DNA from: Dyadobacter luticola
Lineage (GTDB): Bacteria; Bacteroidota; Bacteroidia; Cytophagales; Spirosomataceae
Length of the DNA: 64,000 nt
NCBI RefSeq assembly: GCF_005860805.1
Contig: NZ_VCEJ01000005.1
Span: 1 to 64,000 of the forward strand
Reading direction: 5' to 3'
In this document: piece by piece, positions 17,637-26,641 of the stretch
Layout: each line of letters starts with the position of its first letter
How positions within the stretch are numbered: the first letter of the stretch is position 1
Made by a program: the position numbers and the translations under genes
Notes under the pieces: generated by a model
What the model was told of the DNA's origin: nothing
The model's database searches: none
What the model saw: the letters and a program-made list of their open reading frames with translations, nothing else

Positions 17637-19355
17637 CTAACCGGCAACTTTCGCCATTTCTTCTTCCCGCAATGCACGCCGCAGAATCTTGCCAACATTG
17701 GTTTTCGGCAACTCACTTCTGAACTCGATTTTACGCGGAATTTTGTACCCTGTCAGGTTTTCCCTGCAAAATGCTTTAATGTCGTCCTCTGTCAGCGCCG
17801 GGTCTTTTTTGACCACATATATCTTCACCATTTCACCCGATTTTTCGTCAGGGATACCTACACAGGCAACTTCCAGTACACCCGGGCATTGTGCCACAAC
17901 ATCCTCAATTTCATTAGGATAAACATTAAAACCGGAAACTAGTATCATATCCTTTTTCCGGTCGACGATCTTGAAAAAACCGTCCGGGTCTTCAATCCCG
18001 ATATCCCCGGTTTTGAACCACCTGCCATTTTCATCTTCCAGAATCACCTTCACCGTTTCATCCGGACGATTGTAATATCCCAGCATGATCTGCGGGCCTT
18101 TCGCACAAATTTCACCGCGCTCGCCTACCGGTGCCCAGGTATTATCTTCACTCAAAATCCGCATTTCGGTACTTGGAAATGGCAAACCAATTGTCCCCGG
18201 CTTATGCTTTCCATCCAAAGGATTAACCGACAACACCGGCGAAGTTTCCGAAAGTCCGTAACCTTCCACGAGCGGGCAGCCAGTCACTTTTTCCCAGCGC
18301 TCGGCCACTACTTTTTGCAAAGCCATACCACCGGCGATCGTGATTTTCAGATCGGTAAAATCGATGGAAGCAAAATCAGCATTGTTTAGCAACCCATTAA
18401 AAAGCGTATTCAGCCCGGGGAAAATGTTGAACCTGAATTTTTTAAGCTCTTTTACAAATGCTGGAATGTCTTTCGGATTGGTGATTAAAATATTCAATGC
18501 ACCCCATTTGATCCCGCACAAACCATTGATCGTCATCGCAAAAACATGATAAAGCGGCAATGCTGCCACCAGTGTAAGCTGCCCGGACGTTTCTGAAATC
18601 CGCATCTTGGACATCAGCCACTCGTTGATACCCTCTACATTCGCGATCAGGTTTCGATGCGTCAACATGGCACCTTTTGATACTCCCGTAGTTCCGCCGG
18701 TATATTGGATAAATGCGGTGTCAATTGCCGAAACTTTCGGCCGCTTATAAGTAAGTCCCGCGCCCTTCGATAATGCTGAGCCGAAACTCACCGCATCCTG
18801 CAAATGATAAGCCGGGACCATTTTCTTTACATATCTGACCACCGAGTTGACAATCAGCTTTTTAGGAAAACCCAGCATATCGCCAATCTGCGTGACGATG
18901 ACGTGCTTAATGTTCGTATCTGCAATGATTTTTTCAAGATGAAAGGCAAAGTTGGCGAGGATCACGATCGCCTTCGCGCCGGAGTCCTTAAACTGGTGAA
19001 CCATTTCCCGCGGCGTATAAAGCGGATTGGTATTCACAATCACCAGTCCTGCCCGCAGCGCACCCATCATGACGATCGGGTATTGAAGTAAATTCGGCAT
19101 TTGAATCGCAATCCGGTCGCCTTGCTGCAAGCCAATACTTTGCAGGTAAGCCGCAAAATGTTCGGACAATTTCCCTACCTCGCCGAATGTAATCTCTTTT
19201 CCCATGTTGGTATAGGCAGCCTTATCCGCATTGTCCTTGAAGCTGATTTCCATCATTTCGAGAAGTGATGAATACGCTTCGGGATTGATTTCGTAGGGAA
19301 TCCCTTCCGGGTAATTTTTAAGCCAGGGAAAAGTCTCCTTTGTTACTGAGGCCAT
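17637..19355 (-). CDS. fadD: Long-chain fatty acid-CoA ligase
   Basis: This 572-residue acyl-adenylate-forming enzyme activates fatty acids to acyl-CoA with ATP. The P-loop-like signature YTGGTTGVSKGAMLTH, the aromatic-Gly motif EGYGLSETSP and the ATP-binding aspartate motif GRWFKTGDIG are all present. The C-terminal catalytic Lys lies in KTNVGKILRR. Length and motif order match FadD. The start at 19355 precedes the first conserved region by the usual distance. Confidence 0.88.
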   Translation of the reverse strand: MASVTKETFPWLKNYPEGIPYEINPEAYSSLLEMMEISFKDNADKAAYTNMGKEITFGEVGKLSEHFAAYLQSIGLQQGDRIAIQMPNLLQYPIVMMGALRAGLVIVNTNPLYTPREMVHQFKDSGAKAIVILANFAFHLEKIIADTNIKHVIVTQIGDMLGFPKKLIVNSVVRYVKKMVPAYHLQDAVSFGSALSKGAGLTYKRPKVSAIDTAFIQYTGGTTGVSKGAMLTHRNLIANVEGINEWLMSKMRISETSGQLTLVAALPLYHVFAMTINGLCGIKWGALNILITNPKDIPAFVKELKKFRFNIFPGLNTLFNGLLNNADFASIDFTDLKITIAGGMALQKVVAERWEKVTGCPLVEGYGLSETSPVLSVNPLDGKHKPGTIGLPFPSTEMRILSEDNTWAPVGERGEICAKGPQIMLGYYNRPDETVKVILEDENGRWFKTGDIGIEDPDGFFKIVDRKKDMILVSGFNVYPNEIEDVVAQCPGVLEVACVGIPDEKSGEMVKIYVVKKDPALTEDDIKAFCRENLTGYKIPRKIEFRSELPKTNVGKILRRALREEEMAKVAG

Positions 19356-19491
19356 ATTTCAAGGGTTTCCAGGGTACGGACTGATTGTTTTTCAGAAAAT
19401 CAATATAATCATTTAAGACAAAAGATTATCAAACAAATGCAATTACTTTCTGACCATAACATTACTTCAAATGCGGATGAAGAGGCTACCA

Positions 19492-20001
19492 CTATCGCCG
19501 CGTAACTTCCCAGCGCCAGAGCTGCCCGTCTTCGGGATCGTTCACATCCACGGTTTGCGCAAATCCCAACTTCTCCAAAATTTTGGCGGAAGCATTTTCC
19601 TCGGCCAGGGTATGCGCCCAAACCCTTTTTACAATGCTATGGCTAAATGCGTGATCGAGAAGGCCTTTCGCGGTTTCGGTACCCAAGCCTTTTTGTCTGT
19701 GTGAAGGAATAATTTCATAGCCGATCTCTACCATTCCGTTTGCATCCGGCTCGCCTTTGTAGCCGCAGGAGCCGATCAGCAGGTTATCAGGAATGTAAAT
19801 GATCAGATATACCCACCAGTCGCGCAGAGGAGGATGGGCTTTCCAGCGATGGTAGGAAGGGGTGAAAGTATCGCGGAATTCGGTCCACTTTTTCGGGACA
19901 TTGACGCCCATGACGCGGGCCAGCGTATTATTTCCCATGCGGATCGCGTCATAAAGCGTGTCGTCGCAGGGGACAATTCTTAAATGGGGGGTTACTATCA
20001 T
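19492..20001 (-). CDS. GNAT family N-acetyltransferase
   Basis: This 169-residue protein has the acetyl-CoA binding loop of the GNAT fold, RQKGLGTE, preceded by EIGYEIIPSH and followed by the ENASAKILEKLGF motif. These match RimJ/RimL-type acetyltransferases that modify protein N-termini or small amines. The acceptor is unknown. It sits 32 bp downstream of the coiled-coil membrane gene at 20034, possibly the tail of that operon. Confidence 0.82.
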   Translation of the reverse strand: MIVTPHLRIVPCDDTLYDAIRMGNNTLARVMGVNVPKKWTEFRDTFTPSYHRWKAHPPLRDWWVYLIIYIPDNLLIGSCGYKGEPDANGMVEIGYEIIPSHRQKGLGTETAKGLLDHAFSHSIVKRVWAHTLAEENASAKILEKLGFAQTVDVNDPEDGQLWRWEVTRR

Positions 20002-20033
20002 AAAAAGCGATAAGTGCCCCCCAATTTAAGAAA

Positions 20034-21425
20034 CTATGAATTGTTTTCGTCAAAGCGATCGGTAATTGCTTTGCGGATCGCCTGGTGTGGCCGCATGCCC
20101 GAGCTTTTCGCTCTTGGAACTTGTCGGTCGGCAGAAGCATTGGATTTAGCGCGTAATGCCAGGTTGGAAACTGTCAGGTGACTGTCGCGCCACGAATCGT
20201 ATTCTTCCTCGGTCATCACGTCGCGGCTCACTTTTCCGTGTGCATAGCCGTCGCCGAAAGATTGAATGCGGCTATCAGTTAATGTGCGTTTGCGCTCATT
20301 TTCCAGTTCGTCAATTTCAGCTTTAATCTTCATTTCTTCCTCTTTCAACTCTTCCAGCTCTGGCAGGAATGAAATGTCGTTCTCATAAATGCTTTTTTGC
20401 GTCATGTGCTGGGTGACGGCAGGCTGCAATTCTTCTATTTGTTTCAAAATGCGTCTTCGTCGTCTGCGCAATCGCGCGAGTTTCGGGTCAATTTGCAGCC
20501 ATCGGTACCAGAAACCCTGCAATACCGGCAGCGCCATACCCAGCGAAACTGCACCTGCTACGGCGAAAAGCACGCCACTCAATACAAATGATAACAATGC
20601 CCATGGGCTATTTACCAGGTCCAGATTGAGCTGGTCCGAATTCCTTAATGCTTCTTCAATCTTATTGGTCAGCTCAGGACTATTAACCGGCGCGCCAGTC
20701 AAAGGATCAACAGCATTCAGCTGCAAGTTCTTGACCGATTTGTTGATTGCCTCTTTCAGTTTATCAGTCCGGTAAGCTTCATACCTGAACCAGCCCAGAA
20801 TGATCAATGTAACAATCGCGAAAATGGAAAGCACCAGCTTGAAACCGGCATATCTCGATCTTGCTTTTGGTGAATCATCTTTGTGATAAGGCTCCTCAAC
20901 CAACCGGTCGTAAGCAGGTTTTAAAAGAATGGATAACATCGCCAGACCGATCGCAAATGCCCAGGCTTCATTAGAATTCCTGATGTTCAAGGCATAAGCC
21001 ACAATTTCATGGGAAATGATCAGGTCACCTGCGATGAATGAAATGCCGGCGGCCAGGAAGATAAGCCCGGCGATCAAAGAATAGGAAGGCGCTTTGGCTG
21101 TCCTTTTTTCTTTCAGCTCAGCAGTTTGCGTATCGATTTCTTCGATCGCATTTTCATGGTCCCGCATTTGCCTTGCAGCATTGTTCAGGCCCATCACCTC
21201 GTTTTGCAGCTTGTCGTAAGCAAATTTATGTAGCTGCTGAGTTTCCCGATGCTTGTTTTTAATGACGGAAAGCTCTTCTCTTTTGGTATTTAATCTTTCC
21301 TGGATCCAGTCGTGGTTCACGTCACTGGACAGATAGGCTTCGTAAACCTCGCGGTCAACGCCCTCGATTCCACGGGTGTAGCCGCGCTGGTAATCGCCGT
21401 TTTCGTTTGGATTTTGCTCGTTCAT
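20034..21425 (-). CDS. Uncharacterised membrane protein with two coiled coils
   Basis: I do not recognise this 463-residue protein. It has a long charged helical region at about residues 40-108, then hydrophobic segments near 112-134, 150-167, 193-213 and 265-300, then a very basic stretch RLRRRRRRILK near 325 and a second charged coiled coil up to about 390. The tail is Ser/Arg-rich and looks disordered. The gene upstream at 21504 has the same overall plan. The pair may be membrane scaffold or envelope-stress proteins, but nothing in the sequence proves this. Confidence 0.6.
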   Translation of the reverse strand: MNEQNPNENGDYQRGYTRGIEGVDREVYEAYLSSDVNHDWIQERLNTKREELSVIKNKHRETQQLHKFAYDKLQNEVMGLNNAARQMRDHENAIEEIDTQTAELKEKRTAKAPSYSLIAGLIFLAAGISFIAGDLIISHEIVAYALNIRNSNEAWAFAIGLAMLSILLKPAYDRLVEEPYHKDDSPKARSRYAGFKLVLSIFAIVTLIILGWFRYEAYRTDKLKEAINKSVKNLQLNAVDPLTGAPVNSPELTNKIEEALRNSDQLNLDLVNSPWALLSFVLSGVLFAVAGAVSLGMALPVLQGFWYRWLQIDPKLARLRRRRRRILKQIEELQPAVTQHMTQKSIYENDISFLPELEELKEEEMKIKAEIDELENERKRTLTDSRIQSFGDGYAHGKVSRDVMTEEEYDSWRDSHLTVSNLALRAKSNASADRQVPRAKSSGMRPHQAIRKAITDRFDENNS

Positions 21426-21503
21426 AACCTCTTATTTTGGTTAATCGATTTGTGAATATTTTAAAACCACGCCACTTCGGGCGTAAAAAATCGTGCAAAA
21501 GCG

Positions 21504-22730
21504 CTATTTGATGCCGCGCTGAATGAGGTTCAACTGCCGCGTAGTCAGCTCGTTTTTCATCTTTCTGGCCAAATAGAACTCACTTTCGAAGAGTTTGACA
21601 AGCATATCCCTTTTTGCAAAAAGGCGGTCACGTTCGGTTTCGGCATTACTTTGTTCGCGGAGTATCTGCCATTTTTTGACCCTTAATTCATCAATTTCTT
21701 CGTGCAAACGCTGTGATTCCGTCTCCCAGTTGTAGTTATTATCCTCAAAATCCTTGCGGTCTTTCTGAATGTTCAACCACGATTGGAGGTCATTGCGCAG
21801 CACCGTAATGTTGCTCAGCAAAAGTTTACCGGCAAATAGAAACAGGAAGAAAACAAAGATGAAAAGTGCAGATGCCTGCCACCAGGTTTGGTGCGTGATC
21901 ACATTGGCAAAAACAAAAAGTGCAGAGGCAAAAGGCAAGCCCACTTCTTCCAGCAGCGATTTCCAGGTCACCCGCGATTCAGTATCATGGAAAAGCGAAA
22001 TCCTTCCGAACAAGCTGAACATACCCGCCAGGAATACGCCCAGCGCGATCCAGGAATTATCAGCAAAAACCGGTTTCAGCGATTCACGGATCAGAAAAAA
22101 GTTACCGACACACATCGCAATGCATAATGTGATCCCGATCAATGTGCGTGGTAAGTGATGCTCACGCTCAGAGCGGCTGGCTGGGTTTTTCAGCTTTTCC
22201 TGTAATTCTTCGATCCGGTTGTTTTTCTGACCGATAAACAGGTTTAGTTCCTGAATACGCTCATTTTGCTCCTCAATGTTGGCAATGTAACCAGCCGCCA
22301 GGTTGGAGAAATATTTCTGGATAATGTCGGTCTTTTCATTTGGATCGGATTCCGAGAGACCAAACAAGACGCCCTCATCGCGCAGCATATCTTCGTCGTC
22401 GAGCCAGTAGGGGATCTCGATCTCAATTTTCGGGATTTCTACCGGCTCTGGGGCTAGCTGTTTTTCAATGATCGGAGTGGGTTGCCGGTCGTAAACGGGT
22501 GCCGGTTGGCGCTCGTAGACCGGGGCTGGTTGTAGTACAGTATTGGGGTAGGGTTTTGGCTTGAATTCAGGGGTAGCTGATAAAGGTACGTTAGGAGTAA
22601 CATCGGCAGGGCGGGGCGTCAGAGCTGTTGGCGTAACAGTCTCGTCAACATCGTAGTACTGGTTTTCGTCCGACTCTCTCGGGCGAAACAATCCGGCAAA
22701 AAAATCTGTCAATTTGGCCATAGTTTTCAT
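21504..22730 (-). CDS. Uncharacterised membrane protein, Pro-rich N-terminus and coiled coils
   Basis: This 408-residue protein is not recognised. The N-terminal third is disordered with repeated PAPVYERQ / PAPVYDRQ / PTPIIEKQ units at about residues 67-95. A coiled coil at about 155-187 is followed by four hydrophobic segments (about 197-215, 226-244, 263-281, 287-308) and a second coiled coil to about 390. It resembles its downstream neighbour in layout (coil, four membrane helices, coil), which suggests they pair or interact. The start could equally be the ATG three codons in (22721). Confidence 0.6.
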   Translation of the reverse strand: MKTMAKLTDFFAGLFRPRESDENQYYDVDETVTPTALTPRPADVTPNVPLSATPEFKPKPYPNTVLQPAPVYERQPAPVYDRQPTPIIEKQLAPEPVEIPKIEIEIPYWLDDEDMLRDEGVLFGLSESDPNEKTDIIQKYFSNLAAGYIANIEEQNERIQELNLFIGQKNNRIEELQEKLKNPASRSEREHHLPRTLIGITLCIAMCVGNFFLIRESLKPVFADNSWIALGVFLAGMFSLFGRISLFHDTESRVTWKSLLEEVGLPFASALFVFANVITHQTWWQASALFIFVFFLFLFAGKLLLSNITVLRNDLQSWLNIQKDRKDFEDNNYNWETESQRLHEEIDELRVKKWQILREQSNAETERDRLFAKRDMLVKLFESEFYLARKMKNELTTRQLNLIQRGIK

Positions 22731-22817
22731 GGGTTAGCCTGCGAGTATCCATGAAAACAGGGAATATCCCCACAATATTGTGATGACCGGATATTAAAAA
22801 AGGTAACGACCTCGTAA

Positions 22818-23414
22818 CTAGGACATTTCGAACATCTTCTTTAACGCTTGCCAGAGTTTTTTCTTTAAATCGCGGTCGGCTTCGATCACTGCCAGCGGGT
22901 CGGCCAGGAGGAACCAGATCCCCTCGATGGACTTGGGCGTGTAAGGTGCCAGCAGCAAGTCCAGATTAAGCTTGATCAAAGGCACGCCGAATGTGATAAA
23001 GAAGTTGGTCTTCTTTTCTGAAAGTACACTTCGCGCATTTTGCCCGGGCAGGAAACTAAAATTCAGGATGTCCGCATGCGATGTTGAGTGACCAACCGCT
23101 TTGAGAATGTTATCCAGCAGCAATGCTTCCGAATCGGGCATTTCTTTGTTTTTCGGCTCGTCGATCAGAATAAGGATCTGGTGTTTTAATGCAGGGAAGT
23201 ATTCCTGTGCTACCGGCTTCGCAGGCTGTGGCGCGGCAGCTACCGGCGGCGTGATAGCAGGTGTTTTCGGCAAAGCAGCAGGTGTCACGGGTGTTTGTAC
23301 CGGCTGAACTTTGGCCTCAACTTCTCTTTTTACCTCCGACAACACCCTTTCCTCCACCTGAAAAAGTGTTTCGTTTTGGAAAAGTATCTGATAAAATGCC
23401 ACCTGATTTCCCAT
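22818..23414 (-). CDS. Uncharacterised soluble protein with Pro/Ala linker
   Basis: This 198-residue protein has an N-terminal part (MGNQVAFYQILFQ), a Pro/Ala/Val-rich linker at about residues 40-75, and a compact C-terminal region beginning KHQILILID that contains FFITFGVPL and GIWFLLADPLAVI. I see no membrane segment and no family signature I trust. It begins 12 bp after the nuclease stop and is followed by the two coiled-coil membrane genes, so it is probably part of the same operon. Confidence 0.55.
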   Translation of the reverse strand: MGNQVAFYQILFQNETLFQVEERVLSEVKREVEAKVQPVQTPVTPAALPKTPAITPPVAAAPQPAKPVAQEYFPALKHQILILIDEPKNKEMPDSEALLLDNILKAVGHSTSHADILNFSFLPGQNARSVLSEKKTNFFITFGVPLIKLNLDLLLAPYTPKSIEGIWFLLADPLAVIEADRDLKKKLWQALKKMFEMS

Positions 23415-23426
23415 CCATATTAATGT

Positions 23427-23960
23427 TTACAGCTTGCCAAAGATAGTGGCAGGTTGGCTCCAAATCCCCAGCTTTTGCTTCTTCGCCTGAATTTCCAGAC
23501 TGGAATATTCCGTGCTACTCGAGTATTTTTTGAAATGTACCGCCAGCCCGTTTTTGACCAGTTCTTTATTTAAAACTTTACCGTCGGGAAGGATCACTTC
23601 GCCGAGTAACCGGCCATATTTATCAAAATTCCCTGCGTGTCTGATGCTCACAATCCGCCGGAAACATTTCTGGCTGGTAAACTGCTTCGCCACTTTGTAA
23701 TAAGGTCGGCCGCGCTCCGGGCAGTTAATATGTAAGAGCCTTATCCTGATAGGCTTACCTACACGGCGCCCCGCTTTTTTGCCTGTATAAATGTATTTCA
23801 ATTCAATGGTATCGCCGTCTTGTATCGCGATTACCTCGGCTTTTAAAGGATTGGGAAGATTGGCGCTCGGGATTTGTTTTTCGGCCCGGATGCCGGATTC
23901 AACTTGTACTGGAAATAGTAAGCAAACTATTAAGAAAGCGTGATTTTTAAGAAACGTCAT
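23427..23960 (-). CDS. Secreted thermonuclease-family (SNase-like) protein
   Basis: This 177-residue protein has a hydrophobic signal segment (HAFLIVCLLFPVQV) and a staphylococcal-nuclease fold: VIAIQDGDTIEL, then IRIRLLHINCPERGR with a catalytic-type Arg and Glu, then GRLLGEVILPDGKVLNKELV and GLAVHFKKY. SNases cleave DNA and RNA in a calcium-dependent way; this member is probably exported. I start it at the ATG at 23960, where it overlaps the cytochrome stop in an ATGA arrangement; the GTG at 23981 would put extra residues before the signal. Confidence 0.8.
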   Translation of the reverse strand: MTFLKNHAFLIVCLLFPVQVESGIRAEKQIPSANLPNPLKAEVIAIQDGDTIELKYIYTGKKAGRRVGKPIRIRLLHINCPERGRPYYKVAKQFTSQKCFRRIVSIRHAGNFDKYGRLLGEVILPDGKVLNKELVKNGLAVHFKKYSSSTEYSSLEIQAKKQKLGIWSQPATIFGKL

Positions 23961-24361
23961 TTTTGATCCAACTTGTACCACTTAATATCCTTCAAAGGCG
24001 CCCTGCGGGCAATTCCGGCTGTCGGACTGTAATTTTTTTCCAGATAATCGAGTACCTGCTTTTCAGTTTCGCCCAGGTCCCATAAGTTATGGTTAGCCTG
24101 CATCCAGCGAATTTTTTGCTTCCATCCATCGCGGGTAAACCGGTTGGCGATGATCAGCTTAGAAGAGTGGCAACTAGTACATTGCGCTTTGACCATATTA
24201 AAATTGCCGTCGACAATCATGCCGGTTTCCGGATCTTTTTTGGTGGTATCCGCAAAAGCAGTCGCATTAATTCTTCCGTCGTTTTTTGAGCCGTACATTT
24301 CAGGCAAAGCGTTGGACAGGATCACCGCCGTCAAAGCCGCCAGGAGCATTATCTTCATCAT
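23957..24361 (-). CDS. Periplasmic c-type cytochrome of the sulfite oxidase (SorB-like)
   Basis: This 134-residue protein has an N-terminal signal segment and one heme c site, CTSCH at residues 61-65. It starts 9 bp after the sulfite oxidase gene, so it is very likely the electron acceptor for that enzyme, as SorB is for SorA. The region after the heme site (RWMQANHNLW) could supply the axial Met. The role in sulfite oxidation is inferred from operon position. Confidence 0.8.
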   Translation of the reverse strand: MMKIMLLAALTAVILSNALPEMYGSKNDGRINATAFADTTKKDPETGMIVDGNFNMVKAQCTSCHSSKLIIANRFTRDGWKQKIRWMQANHNLWDLGETEKQVLDYLEKNYSPTAGIARRAPLKDIKWYKLDQK

Positions 24362-24370
24362 ATCTCACAT

Positions 24371-25603
24371 TTAACCTACTTTCACCGCAATTCTTTCACA
24401 CGCATTATTCAAATATCCCCCGGGATTCCAGGCGGGAATTACCATCGGCTGCGCGCTGCCTTTTTCATCGGTAGCCCGAGCCCAGATCTCGTAATATCCG
24501 CTTACAGGAAATTGAATGTTCGCATTCCAATGTTGCCAGGCGAGCCTGTTTACCGGTTTTTCGAGCTTGCATTCCTTCCAGGTAGCGCCATAATCAATCG
24601 AAATTTCCATTTTTTTAACTGAAAGATCACCCGCCCAGGCGTGGCCGCGTAATGTCAGTTCTTTTCCCTGAGCGATCATCGCGCCGGTTTTCGGGTACGT
24701 GATCAGGGATTTTACAGGCATCGATTCGATGATCCTGAAATACTGGTCGGTTTGTGGCACATCCTGGCCCGGCGCCACCGGACTTCTCGGCATTTTATAG
24801 CTATGCCCGTCCATTTTTGCGCCGTCGTGCACTTTATTCCGAACCGAAATCCCGCTCAGCCATTTTCCGGATACCGAAGCCGGCCAGCCGCCGATCACCA
24901 GCCGCAGCGGGTACCCATGAAATTCGGGAATGTCTTTTCCGTTCAGTTCCCAGGCCAGCAATGTTTCATTTTCCATCGCTTTTGAAATCGGGACACCGCG
25001 GGAAATAGCTTCTTTTTTAGGGTCTTTGCTCAAATGCTGGTCCTTGCCGTGGTAACCAATGTATACTGCATCACCTTTCACGCCCACTTCGGCCAGCAAA
25101 TCTTTCAACCGCACGCCTGTCCAGGAGCTGCAATGTACCGCGCCCTGGCCCCACTGGTTGCCCGACGCCTGCGGCTGGTAGCCCGCCCGGCCATTTCCGC
25201 CACATTCAAGCACCAGCTGGTAAGTATAATGTTTAAAACGCTTTTTCAGATCTTCCAAAGTATAGGTCTTCGGCGTCGTCACCGACTCCCCGTCGATTGT
25301 CAGCGTCCAGTTGGCTACGTCGATTTTCTCAGGGACGAGACCATTGTTGCGGATAAACATTTTGTCTACCGGCGTCACGCGGTCGTCCAGCAAATGTACC
25401 GGCGACTCCACATTCCAGGGTTTATCGCCCTGCACGATCATTTCGGTGCTTTTGCCCTTCAAAGCATCTGCCTCACCAGGAAAAACGGGGCCTTGAATGT
25501 TGGAAAAACCGGTTGCAAAAGCCTTACTTCCAGCCAGTGCAGTACCAAATGCAGCGATGCCGCTATGTTTGAGAAAAACCCGTCTGTTTAGCGCGGAATT
25601 CAT
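24371..25603 (-). CDS. Exported molybdopterin sulfite oxidase (SorA-like)
   Basis: This 410-residue protein has a Tat signal (NRRVFLKHSGIAAFG), expected for a cofactor-loaded enzyme. The molybdenum-binding Cys134 lies in LVLECGGNGRAGY, and the C-terminal dimerisation domain (from about residue 290) is an Ig-like fold with the segment SIDYGATWKECKL. Enzymes of this fold oxidise sulfite to sulfate and pass electrons to a cytochrome c, which is encoded next. Other members are sulfoxide or chlorate-type oxidoreductases, but the adjacent cytochrome supports SorA. Confidence 0.85.
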   Translation of the reverse strand: MNSALNRRVFLKHSGIAAFGTALAGSKAFATGFSNIQGPVFPGEADALKGKSTEMIVQGDKPWNVESPVHLLDDRVTPVDKMFIRNNGLVPEKIDVANWTLTIDGESVTTPKTYTLEDLKKRFKHYTYQLVLECGGNGRAGYQPQASGNQWGQGAVHCSSWTGVRLKDLLAEVGVKGDAVYIGYHGKDQHLSKDPKKEAISRGVPISKAMENETLLAWELNGKDIPEFHGYPLRLVIGGWPASVSGKWLSGISVRNKVHDGAKMDGHSYKMPRSPVAPGQDVPQTDQYFRIIESMPVKSLITYPKTGAMIAQGKELTLRGHAWAGDLSVKKMEISIDYGATWKECKLEKPVNRLAWQHWNANIQFPVSGYYEIWARATDEKGSAQPMVIPAWNPGGYLNNACERIAVKVG

Positions 25604-25705
25604 GAGTTGTTATCAGGAATAGGTAAAGGATAAGATCAAATTTAAGCAAACCATCCTTGCAAAACGCCCCGGACGTGTTGTTTATACTTATTTTAAAACG
25701 AGAAA

Positions 25706-25730
25706 AGAGGTTGCCTCGCCGGCAACCTCT
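25706..25730 (-). terminator. Intrinsic terminator after the ferritin-like genes
   Basis: AGAGGTTGCC (25706-25715) and GGCAACCTCT (25721-25730) form a perfect 10-bp stem with a 5-base loop. On the minus strand it is followed by TTCTCGTTTT. It ends the ferritin-like operon about 95 bases after its last stop codon. Confidence 0.85.
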
Positions 25731-25823
25731 TCTGCTTCACTGGATAGTGTGTAGAAACACTCGAACGCTCACTTAAATAAGTGTATGTATACGTTCAAAC
25801 AGGGAGAATTTACTATAACTCTT

Positions 25824-26615
25824 TTATGATTTGATAAACGGACCGGCAATTGCAAGTACCGCTTCTTTGGTCAAAGGCTCGTCAAATGCTTCTGTAATAG
25901 CAGCGTTTGATTTAGACGCAAGTCCTGTGAGGTCTTTACCTCCCTGGGTCATGTTGTCTTCTCCCGCATAAATCGCAGGTACTGCGCCTTCTTTGCCGGT
26001 GATCCAGCCTTTCATCGCTGCATTACCGGTTACAGTTGCAGCCAATCTGCGGGTCATGGCAGCGTGACGCGCTTCCACGGAATGTACCTGCAATGCATAC
26101 TCCAGAATCTGTGGATCAGCCTGCAATGCACCAGCCTGACCTTTGTAAGCCCGTACGCCGGTATCTTCCAGCGCGCTCGAAACCGTTACGAATGTCTTAT
26201 AATTGGTAAAAACATCAGCAAATGCACCATTGTATTTGAAATCAAATGTCGGTTTGGTTCTTGCCTTGGCACCCAAAGCTTTTACCAAAAATGCGACGTG
26301 CTGCGTCTCGTGCTTGCCGATCTGGGTGAAAATCACCTTGTCAGAGGCTGGGATGAGGTTTGCAGCAGCATTACCTGCTTTGTAAAATTCATCTTCCAGG
26401 TATTCCAGTGTCAATGCATAATTAAGTACATCAACTGCTCCTGCAGACTGTGCGAAAGCTTTGTTAACGATGGAAGCGAAAACAGTGGGTACCGCTACCT
26501 GCGCTACTTTACTGCCTATTCTGTTCATGAAGTGACGGCGCGAGGCGAATTCCATACGGCCCAGCGCATCCCCGTCAATTCTTTGAATGTCATCTATGAT
26601 TTTGAAAATATCCAT
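25824..26615 (-). CDS. Exported ferritin-like domain protein 1
   Basis: This 263-residue protein has a twin-arginine-type leader (ASRRHFMNRIGS) ending near AFAQSAG, with an unusually long n-region of about 25 residues. The mature part is a ferritin-like four-helix bundle with carboxylate/His motifs: LEYLEDEFY, then GKHETQHVAF, then HSVEARHAA. This matches the dessication-related / DUF4439-like group. It may bind a di-iron centre, and the catalytic role is unknown. It forms a pair with the gene at 26642. Confidence 0.78.
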   Translation of the reverse strand: MDIFKIIDDIQRIDGDALGRMEFASRRHFMNRIGSKVAQVAVPTVFASIVNKAFAQSAGAVDVLNYALTLEYLEDEFYKAGNAAANLIPASDKVIFTQIGKHETQHVAFLVKALGAKARTKPTFDFKYNGAFADVFTNYKTFVTVSSALEDTGVRAYKGQAGALQADPQILEYALQVHSVEARHAAMTRRLAATVTGNAAMKGWITGKEGAVPAIYAGEDNMTQGGKDLTGLASKSNAAITEAFDEPLTKEAVLAIAGPFIKS

Positions 26616-26641
26616 GTTTCTGGTTGTGATTAAGATTGAAA

